Shown here in pieces: positions 56,432 to 64,000 of a stretch of 64,000 bases of DNA. The stretch is from Gymnopus androsaceus JB14 (lineage: Eukaryota; Basidiomycota; Agaricomycetes; Agaricales; Omphalotaceae), in assembly GCA_009733575.1 (NCBI GenBank), contig ML769496.1:1-64000 (forward strand), read 5' to 3'. Each line of letters begins with the position of its first letter. The stretch's first letter is position 1. Under the pieces are notes generated by a model. That model was not told the origin of the DNA and ran no database searches. It worked only from the letters and a program-made list of their open reading frames with translations. A program made the position numbers and the translations under genes.

Positions 56432-58375
56432 TTGAAAGTATGCCTGCCTCCTGTGATAGTGAGGAATGTTGTTGCAATAAATCAAGCAGAAATCAAGCAT
56501 GTGTTATTGAATGATCCTCCGAGTCCTTTCCTCGCTCCAACCGATTCTATCAATTAACTGTGTTAATATCATTGCTTTTTCTCAACTTTTCCTCTACCAT
56601 TGTTTCAGCCACCGCACTGGGTTTGGAAGCAAATTTTAACGCTTTAAAACTGCAACTTTGCGTCGAATCACCTATCGTCTCGAGTCTCGAGTTTTGATTT
56701 CGTTTCGATGTCAATTCTTCCGGATTACTTCGTTGTAACCTCAGGCTGTTCTAACTTCCCGCTTATTTTCTTGCTGCTGCACGTTTGTGGACCATTCCAC
56801 CCGAGATCGTTGAAAGTCGGTATCAGCGGGGAATTCTCTATTACCGGTTTCTGGTTTATGTGAACTTCGGCGGAGAATGATATCGGTGTTGAATGGGATC
56901 TATGGCGTTATGGCTACATTATCCCTCATACAACACACTTTCGGTCTCATCCATCCCGCTACCCTCACCCGAATACGGTAACTTGCACCTAACAAGGTTT
57001 AATCCTGACTCATAAATCGACTCCACACGTCCATATCCATGTCTTCATTCCTCAGTCTCATCCCACCCATGTATTCACCATCCTCACTCGGCTCCTCCGC
57101 CAACGTCGTTGGTCACCGTCGGGGAATAAAGGGCGGTGCTGGTGTGGATTCTCCTAATACTGGACTTTATTCTGGAACAAGAGCGTGCGGAACCCACCCT
57201 TGATTGGATTCTGGGAGAAGCAGAACCAGTATCGCCAATTATAGTTTGGTTTGCACCCCAAGGAGAGTAGTGGCTACAGGAGGGTCGGATACGCTTGGTT
57301 ACCCAAAGACGTAGGTATTTCGATTGGATACTTATCCTTTGCCCCGTGCGGCATAGGACAAGTCTATGACGAGCAATTTATATGATACGACCATCGTAGC
57401 TGCTACGAGATCTAATTCGTTGCGTCCCGCCCTCCCTCTGACTCTGACTCTTTGGTGGTTTGCTTCCCACTATCCCGATATCTCGATAAACCGTAGGATT
57501 TAGTGACCGGACGTATTCAAGTGAACGTGGCTACACTTTTGCACTGCGATACGAGTAGCATTGGCAAAGCTCTGGTCCGAACCAATGAGGAACCGGTATC
57601 AGCCTCCGCTCTGACGGTTGGTATGAGTTCAAGTGCCACATATATGACCGTAGATGTGGATAGGATAAGATATGAATTATACTGGTCAAAGTCTTCCCGA
57701 ACAACCAGTTTACTGTACCTCTGCCCAATGTACATTCCACGTTACGCCGACTGGAGACTGCTCTCGCTAATGGGAGTTCAACATTGATTTTCTTTGCGCT
57801 ATGTGTCAGGCTCGATCTATAGTGCTCGTAACCCATTTGAACGGGCAGGTCCTCAATGGTAGTCACCGGGCTGACCCTCCATTGAGGGCCTCAGGCAACG
57901 TCTCCCGGCCCATTCAGTATTTTTCAACACTCGCATTTGCTTGGATCTTCCGTCTAACGCCTGGTGCTACGGTGGTTTTGATTTCGAGAGATTTTACCGA
58001 TACCAATACCTATTGTTGAGAGCACTGAGAACGAGCATCGAGCGGTACTATATAGTGGGACGGGTTCTAAGAAGAGACTTGCGACAGGAATGAAATGTAA
58101 ACTGTCGAGTCCTGATGTGGCTTTTTTAATAGTCCTACTCTTTGTCCTCTTCCTCTTGAGTCTTGAAGCTGTAGGGACCAGTCGGAGTATGCTTGCTGAC
58201 TCGGCTTCAGTAGAGTGGCGAGCGGTTAGGATTCTCACTTGGAGGGAGAGAAGATGCTTGTTACATCGAGACGTCTTGCGAGCGTTTGAAACAGCGAGCA
58301 TTGATTGGGTTGGAGTTTATGCTGCCAGATACCGAAAACCAGGATGGTCTTACATTGCATGGATTGTAGAGCTAG

Positions 58376-58482
58376 CTGGCTGCTGGGTGGACATTGCTGG
58401 TGTCGAGGCATTTTGAGCGGTTCATATGGCTGGCTGCTGGATGGACATTGCCGGTGTCGTTGAGGCATTTTGAGCGGTTCAA
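58376..58482 (+). repeat. Tandem duplication of about 53 bp
   Basis: TGGCTGCTGGGTGGACATTG ... GAGGCATTTTGAGCGGTTCA occurs twice in a row with few changes. Confidence 0.8.
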
Positions 58483-58734
58483 ATGAGGTGATTCAAGTCT
58501 GTCGAGACCATTTCAGCGACTTCGACCTAGTCCTTTTCCATCTTTTTGAGTCGGATGATGCCTTCATACGTTTTTTGATTTCGCATTACTCATTCGTATT
58601 CCTACTGTGGCTGATTACTAAGCAGTCTGTCTCATTGCCAGCCTCTCTTAAGTACGGCTTTCAGGACAGAATCGCTCCCGGTAGTAGGCACATCAACCAA
58701 TCAATCAGTCAACAACAGCAAAGCGCACTGTTGG

Positions 58735-58742
58735 TATATAAA
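58735..58742 (+). promoter_or_regulatory. TATA box before the NACHT-ankyrin gene
   Basis: TATATAAA lies 47 bp before the first ATG (58782), whose exon ends at a GTAAGC splice site. This is a normal core-promoter spacing. Confidence 0.5.
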
Positions 58743-58781
58743 CCTACCGGGTTCTGATTGTTCTTTCTTCCTTCCACTACC

Positions 58782-60890
58782 ATGAATGCGGATCAACTCG
58801 TGCTGGGAATAATCCTAGTATGCAGGTAAGCCTCTTTCGATTACTTATAACTGTTTGCTTAATTCGTAATTTCCATAAAGCATGTTCTCAAATGCTCCCA
58901 TTTTGTCATCAATGGTGGTCAGTTTATCAATACAATGTGAGCTGATAACATGTTTCCCAGTCAAATTTTCTCATATTCCTTGTAGCTGGTGATGAGCAGA
59001 AAAAAATTATGGATTGGCTCAAAGCACCTAAATTGTTCCACAAACTACACTGCAGCTAGTGAATAAGAAGTAAAGAACACAGGGAAATGGATACTTGATC
59101 ATCCAGTTTACAAAGAGTGGAAACAAACTGGTGATATTTTGTGGATACAAGGCAAAGGTAAGTTTAGCGATATTCTTCAATGGGAATAGATTTCAGAATT
59201 CTGATAATGATGTCTTGCAGCTGGTTCTGGAAAGACTGTTCTGTCGTGAGCATACTCACAATGCAGAGTCTAGTTAGCTACTGAACATTTAATTTTACTC
59301 ATAGAACAACAATAATGGAAGATATGCACCAGGAGCACTGTTGCCTTGTATCATTACTTTGACTTCCGAGACAACACTGGATCTAAATGCGGATACTCTG
59401 GATTCTTATTGAATCTTTTACAACAAATGGGATCAAATGGAGATTGGCATTCATTCATGCTTTGCAAAATTTGTATAATAACTCCAAGCAAGGTCTTTTA
59501 TATGGTGAGACCAAGCAATACTGAGCTTGAAAAGACCTTGGACACAATTATCCAAGAGTTAAACATTGGTTGTATTGTATTGGATGCCTATGGATGAATG
59601 TGGTCCCAAGGACACAGTGCACATGTTCTCATTTGGCTTTCAGGCTTTCGTACAAAGCTCTGGATTGCTGTTACAAGTCGATATGTCTCAGAAGCCAGAG
59701 CCTTGTCAAACCTTAAGCTGAAGATCACACTGGATAGTGCTCAATCAGCAATGAGTCCACAGATATTGTTCTCTATTTAAATGAACAAATGCTAAATCAT
59801 GACTTTGGGGATTTTCAACAACAGATTGTTGAAACATTGATGAAACAAGCAGAGGACAGTAAGCATAATTCTGCTCATTTCCTTTATTTCTATGCTTATT
59901 TATACTCTTTAGATTCCGCTGGGTAGACTGTCAATTTAACTCATTGATACAATGTGGAACATCCAAAGCTATTAGAGAGACATTACAGAAGCTTCCACAT
60001 GATTTGGAGGAAACATATACAGAAGCTGTTACAAGAGCTAAAGATAGTGTTCCATAGTGAACAGGCACATCTACTTCTTCTGTGGCTCACCTATGCTTTT
60101 GAATCACTGAACCGAGAGCAGGTTCAAGACATTCTAGCAATAGACCTTAATAATCAACAAGTGGATAAAAGATTCCTGCTTTAGACTGCATAGCATTATT
60201 GATTCAAATCTAGTTGCTATTGATGTTCAATGGGGTTGTACAACTAGCCCATAGTTCTGTCAAGGAATTTTTGAATTACACACACACTGTCTACTCATGC
60301 ACCTGGACTGTTTGAGATCAATGAAACACTGGCCCATGACAAAATAGCTCAAGCATGCATTATCTATCTTCTCAATTTGAAAAATGAAGAACTGGACTTG
60401 GTGGCATTCTCATTAGTGCAGATATGCTGCTGATTATTGGCCATGCCATGCTAAGTTTATTGAAGAGCTTGGAATAGAAAGTCCTCTCCACTATTTGACA
60501 AAACTCATTCTGGAAGATGGGAGCATTCAGTTCCAGAAATGGCAAAGAGTGCATGTACATATATATTAACGAGTGTTCTCCTAAAGCCCGTCTACTATGC
60601 AGTCCGTGAAGGTCTAGTGAGAAGTGTTCAAGAGTTGATTTCATGTGACTTTGATCAATTACAAAGTAGATGATGGTATGGTGTGCATTAATTGGAGAGG
60701 CACTACAACGTGGGCATGACAAAATTATTAAGCTTTTATTGGATCATGGGAGGGATAGGATTGGAAATGCTTTACAAACAGCAGCATTGAGGGCAGGAAG
60801 TATTGTTAACTGTCTTGTTGAAATGGCGCAAGATGTTAATGCCAAAGGTGGGAAGGTATGAAATGTTTTACAAGGCAGCAAGCACATTTG
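58782..60890 (+). pseudogene. Broken NACHT (STAND NTPase) part of a NACHT-ankyrin gene
   Basis: The order of motifs is that of agaricomycete NACHT-ankyrin proteins: MDWLKAP, then TGKWILDHPVYKEW, WIQGK|AGSGKTVLS (Walker A, split by an intron), YHYFDFRD, LEKTLDTIIQEL, GCIVLDA..MDECG (Walker B), TKLWIAVTSR (sensor-like), FRWVDCQ, LQKLPHDLEETYTEA, and LLLLWLTYAFE. The frame is broken many times: an extra base after MDWLKAP, a TAA at 59064-59066, an extra T inside LDA-MDECG (near 59592), a stop near 60182 and more up to 60700. Intact homologues act as signal-triggered NTPases in fungal self/non-self recognition and cell death. Here the NTPase cannot be made as one protein. Confidence 0.8.
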
Positions 60891-63560
60891 GAGTATGAAG
60901 ACACTGTCAAACTTCTTCTGGAGAATGGTGCAGATGTTGATGCACAGGGTGGCAGATATGGAAATACTTTACAAGCAGCAATAGCTCAAGACAATGAAGA
61001 CATTGTCAAACTTCTTGTTGAGAATGGTGCAGATGCCAATGTAAAGGGTGGGGAATATGGAAATGCTTTACAGGCAGCAGCATTTGGGGAAATGAAGAGA
61101 ATTGTCAAATTCTTCATGAGAAGGGTGCCAAAGTTAATGCACAGGGTGCAGATATGAAAATGCTTTACAGGCAGCAGCATGTTCAGAAAATAAAGACATT
61201 CAAGTTGTCAAACTTCTTCTTGAGAATGGTGGAGATGTTAATGCACAGGGTGGGAAATATGGAAATGCTTTACAGGCAGCAGCAGCACATCGGGGAAAAG
61301 AAGACATTGTCAAATTTCTTCTTGAGAATTGTGCAGATATTAATGCACAGGGTGGGGAATATGGAAGCGCTTTACAGGCAGTAGCAGCATGTTGGGGAAA
61401 TGAACACATTGTCACACTTCTTCTTGAGAATGGTGCAGATGTTAATGCACAGGGTGGGGAATATGGAAATGCTTTACAGGCAGCAGCATTTTCAAACAAT
61501 AAAGACACCGTCAAACTTCTTCTTGAGAATGGTGCAGATGTTAATGCACAGGGTGGGGAATATGGAAATGCTTTACAGGCAGCAGCAACATATTGGGGAA
61601 AGGAACACATTATCAAACTTCTTCTTGAGAATGGTGCAGCTATTAATGCACAGGGTGGGCAATATGGAAATGCTTTACAGGCAGCAGCATTTTCAGGAAA
61701 TAAAGACACTGTCAAACTTCTTCTTGAGAATGGTGCAGATGTTAATGCACAGGGTGGGCAATATGAAAATGCTTTACAAGCAGCAGCATTTTCAGGAAAG
61801 GAACACATTGTCAAACTTCTTCTTGAGAGTGGTGCAGATATTAATGCACAGGGTGGGGAATATGGAAATGTTTTACAGGTAGCAGCATTTTCAGGAAAGG
61901 AACACATTGTCAAACTTCTTCTTGAGAATGGTGCAGATGTTAATGCGCAGGGTGGGAAATATGGAAATGCTTTACAAGCAGCAGCATTTTCGGGAAATGA
62001 GGTCATTGTCCAACTTCTTCTTAAGAATGATGCAGATGCTAATGCTCAGGGAGGGAAATATGGATATGCTTTACAGGCAGTAGCAGCATCATGTTGGGAG
62101 AATGAAGACATTATCAAACTTCTTCTTGAGAGTGGTGCAGATGTTAATGCACAGGGTGGGGAATATGGAACTGTGTTACAGGTAGCAGCACACTCAGGAA
62201 ATGAAGACATTGTCAAACTTCTTCTTGATAATGGTGCAGATGTTAATGCGCAGGGTGGGGAATATGGAAATGCTTTACAGGCAGCAGCAGCATATTGGGG
62301 AAAGGAACACATTATCAAACTTCTTCTTGAGAATGGTGCAGATATTAATGCACAGGGTGGCAGATATGGAAATGCTTTACAAGCAGCAGCATTTTCAGGA
62401 AAGGAACACATTGTCAAACTTCTTCTTGAGAGTGGTGCAGATATTAATGCACAGGGTGGGGAATATGGAAATGTTTTACAGGTAGCAGCATTTTCAGGAA
62501 AGGAACACATTGTCAAACTTCTTCTTGAGAATGGTGCAGATGTTAATGCGCAGGGTGGGAAATATGGAAATGCTTTACAAGCAGCAGCATTTTCGGGAAA
62601 TGAGGTCATTGTCCAACTTCTTCTTAAGAATGGTGCAGATGCTAATGCTCAGGGAGGGAAATATGGATATGCTTTACAGGCAGTAGCAGCATCATGTTGG
62701 GAGAATGAAGACATTATCAAACTTCTTCTTGAGAGTGGTGCAGATGTTAATGCACAGGGTGGGCAATATGGAAATGCTTTACAGGCAGCAGCACACTCAG
62801 GAAATGAAGACATTGTCGAACTTCTTCTTGATAATGGTGCAGATGTTAATGCGCAGGGTGGGAAATATGGAAATGCTTTACAGGCAGCAGCAACATATTG
62901 GGAAAAGGAACACATTATTAAACTTCTTCTTGAGAATGGTGCAGATATTAATGCACAGGGTGGCAGATATGGAAATGCTTTACAGGCAGCAGCATTTTCA
63001 GGAAAGGAACACATTGTCAAACTTCTTCTTGAGAATGGTGCAGATGTTAATGCACAGGGTGGGGAATATGGAAATGCTTTACAGGCAGCAACATTTTCAG
63101 AAAATAAAGACATTGTCAAACTTCTTCTTGAGAATGGTGCAGATGTTAATGCACAGGGTGGGGAATATGGAAATGCTTTACAAGCAGCAGCAACATATTG
63201 GGGAAAGGAACACATTATCAAACTTCTTCTTGAGAATGGTGCAGCTATTAATGCACAGGGTGGGCAATATGGAAATGCTTTACAGGCAGCAGCATTTTTA
63301 GGAAATAAAGACACTGTCAAACTTCTTCTTGAGAATGGTGCAGATATTAATGCACAGGGTGGGAAATACGGAAATGCTTTACAGGCAGCAGCATTTTCAG
63401 AAAATAAAGACACTGTCCAACTGCTTCTTGAGAATGGTGCAGATATTAATGCACAGGGTGGCAGATATGGAAATGCTTTACAGGCAGCAGCATTTTCAGG
63501 AAAGGAACACATTGTCGAACTTCTTCTAGAGAATGGTGCAGATGTCAATGCAACTCAGGA
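60890..63560 (+). repeat. Ankyrin-coding tandem array, about 26 units of 99-105 bp
   Basis: Each unit encodes one ankyrin repeat with the core HIVKLLLENGADVNAQGG and the link YGNALQAAA. Units are nearly identical at the DNA level, synonymous sites included. Longer blocks recur with a 603-bp period (about 61770-62430 matches 62373-63030), so the array grew in multi-unit steps. Confidence 0.9.
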
Positions 63561-63837
63561 AAATCACAAAAAGATTGTGAAAATCCTATTAAAACATGGT
63601 GCTGAAATGACCTCACATAATTCTAAATCTCTAGCAGCCTTAGGAGTCTCTTATGGATCAATTGAGACCACTCCTGTTGATGATACAGTAGGAGCATCCA
63701 TGAAGCGCAGTCTCAGTTTAGTTGAGTCATCCGGGATTGATGGTTTGGAGCAGTCCATGGAGGATACACTGATGGATCAACCACATGCTGAAGATGAATT
63801 ATCCCTTCACCCCTCCAAGAAACAGAAACTCATCTGA
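61147..63837 (+). CDS. Ankyrin-array open frame (C-terminal part of the NACHT-ankyrin gene)
   Basis: From about 61147 to the stop at 63837 one frame is open for roughly 895 codons; the part from 62173 (a GTG codon) alone is 554 codons. It encodes over 20 uniform 33-35-residue ankyrin repeats. A degenerate repeat follows (HKKIVKILLKHGAEMTSHNS), then an acidic tail ending HPSKKQKLI, a possible nuclear signal. There is no ATG at the open end: a one-base loss near 61148 shifts it from the upstream repeats (60858-61157), and a second set of breaks separates those from the NACHT part. Either it is expressed as an ankyrin-only protein from an internal start, or it is a remnant kept open by repeat homogenisation. 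Confidence 0.65.
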   Translation, partial: CRYENALQAAACSENKDIQVVKLLLENGGDVNAQGGKYGNALQAAAAHRGKEDIVKFLLENCADINAQGGEYGSALQAVAACWGNEHIVTLLLENGADVNAQGGEYGNALQAAAFSNNKDTVKLLLENGADVNAQGGEYGNALQAAATYWGKEHIIKLLLENGAAINAQGGQYGNALQAAAFSGNKDTVKLLLENGADVNAQGGQYENALQAAAFSGKEHIVKLLLESGADINAQGGEYGNVLQVAAFSGKEHIVKLLLENGADVNAQGGKYGNALQAAAFSGNEVIVQLLLKNDADANAQGGKYGYALQAVAASCWENEDIIKLLLESGADVNAQGGEYGTVLQVAAHSGNEDIVKLLLDNGADVNAQGGEYGNALQAAAAYWGKEHIIKLLLENGADINAQGGRYGNALQAAAFSGKEHIVKLLLESGADINAQGGEYGNVLQVAAFSGKEHIVKLLLENGADVNAQGGKYGNALQAAAFSGNEVIVQLLLKNGADANAQGGKYGYALQAVAASCWENEDIIKLLLESGADVNAQGGQYGNALQAAAHSGNEDIVELLLDNGADVNAQGGKYGNALQAAATYWEKEHIIKLLLENGADINAQGGRYGNALQAAAFSGKEHIVKLLLENGADVNAQGGEYGNALQAATFSENKDIVKLLLENGADVNAQGGEYGNALQAAATYWGKEHIIKLLLENGAAINAQGGQYGNALQAAAFLGNKDTVKLLLENGADINAQGGKYGNALQAAAFSENKDTVQLLLENGADINAQGGRYGNALQAAAFSGKEHIVELLLENGADVNATQENHKKIVKILLKHGAEMTSHNSKSLAALGVSYGSIETTPVDDTVGASMKRSLSLVESSGIDGLEQSMEDTLMDQPHAEDELSLHPSKKQKLI

Positions 63838-64000
63838 TATTTGGTACGTATTTCATTTCAATTGTGCATGAAAGTTATACTTACTATTTTGCATTTAGAT
63901 CACCTTTAAGTATTTCAAAAATCTTTATCTATTTCAATATTTTCTTCAAAGGACATATGTATTTACAGTTTTTTCTTGTACCTTGTTCAAGTTCCCAAGA
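63838..64000 (+). other. 3' flank of the ankyrin frame
   Basis: AT-rich sequence after the stop, probably the 3' UTR. No further gene begins before the window ends. Confidence 0.4.

Larger units (their letters stand above)
56432..58781. other. Gene-poor stretch
   Basis: 2.35 kb with no supported gene. The ORF 57503-57787 (94 codons, SSSATYMTVDVDRIRYELYW) has no motif. A 50-bp tandem duplication lies at 58376-58482. Confidence 0.4.

Noticed and set aside
61400..63301. Plus-strand ORFs reading MLMHRVGNMEMLYRQQ repeats
   Set aside because: These are the ankyrin units read in a second frame; they start and stop with the array and carry no independent signal.
61200..63548. Long minus-strand ORFs (268, 187 and 299 codons) across the ankyrin array
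   Set aside because: They are repeat-derived shadows: the plus-strand units have no stop in the opposite frame, and the products are low-complexity repeats without any family motif.
1..64000. tRNA and rRNA genes
   Set aside because: I looked for B-box-like GGTTCGAnnCC words with a matching A box and acceptor stem and found none convincing. A covariance-model scan would be decisive.

Overview
The window is a piece of a filamentous fungal nuclear genome, most likely from an agaricomycete (mushroom-forming basidiomycete). The signs are genes cut by many 45-90 bp GT-AG introns with tiny exons, and a gene content of heme-thiolate peroxygenases, a divergent G-alpha subunit, TKL-like kinases, GPI-type secreted proteins, a SulP-STAS transporter, a NACHT-ankyrin gene and LINE/TIR elements. 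I assembled the multi-exon models by hand from splice signals and reading-frame continuity. All names are recognised from motifs, not from a database search.

Layout, left part (1-31 kb, gene rich). The 3' end of a GPI-type secreted protein gene (1-719) comes first. Next is a tandem segmental duplication in which each unit carries a small ankyrin gene and a secreted peroxygenase gene. The first unit is intact. In the second unit the ankyrin gene is broken and the peroxygenase is intact. Then follow a G-alpha subunit gene with a frameshift (-), an acetamidase/formamidase (-), a TPR-like gene followed by a kinase gene (+, perhaps one gene), an AIF/FSP1-like FAD oxidoreductase (+), a phospholipase D (-), an Atg14/Vps38-like subunit (-), a mucin-like single-pass membrane protein (+), a small membrane protein (-), a type-B carboxylesterase (-) and a pterin-4a-carbinolamine-dehydratase-like gene (+).

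Middle part (31-46 kb). A second GPI-type protein (-) is followed by two tandem copies of a DUF6987/LEA-like gene (-), which face a small LEA-like gene (+) across about 540 bp. A gene-poor stretch follows, with a decayed LINE reverse transcriptase and two hairpin/MITE-like inverted repeats. A FAD-dependent monooxygenase (-) closes this part, and the 3.2 kb after it hold nothing recognisable.

Right part (46-64 kb). Two paralogous non-tandem repeats (46.9-50.7 and 54.6-56.4 kb) flank a SulP-STAS transporter with a cyclic-nucleotide-binding-like tail. One repeat is split by a clean 2.0 kb TIR element with a 7 bp target-site duplication, and the other supplies the empty site. The window ends with a NACHT-ankyrin gene. 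Its NACHT part is broken by frameshifts and stops, while its ankyrin array is a long, open, highly homogenised tandem repeat.

Functionally this is a mixed neighbourhood of signalling, secreted/cell-surface, detoxification and innate-immunity-like genes, with no single pathway cluster. The clearest themes are recent local duplication (peroxygenase/ankyrin unit, LEA-like pair, exon duplications, ankyrin array) and gene decay beside intact paralogues.
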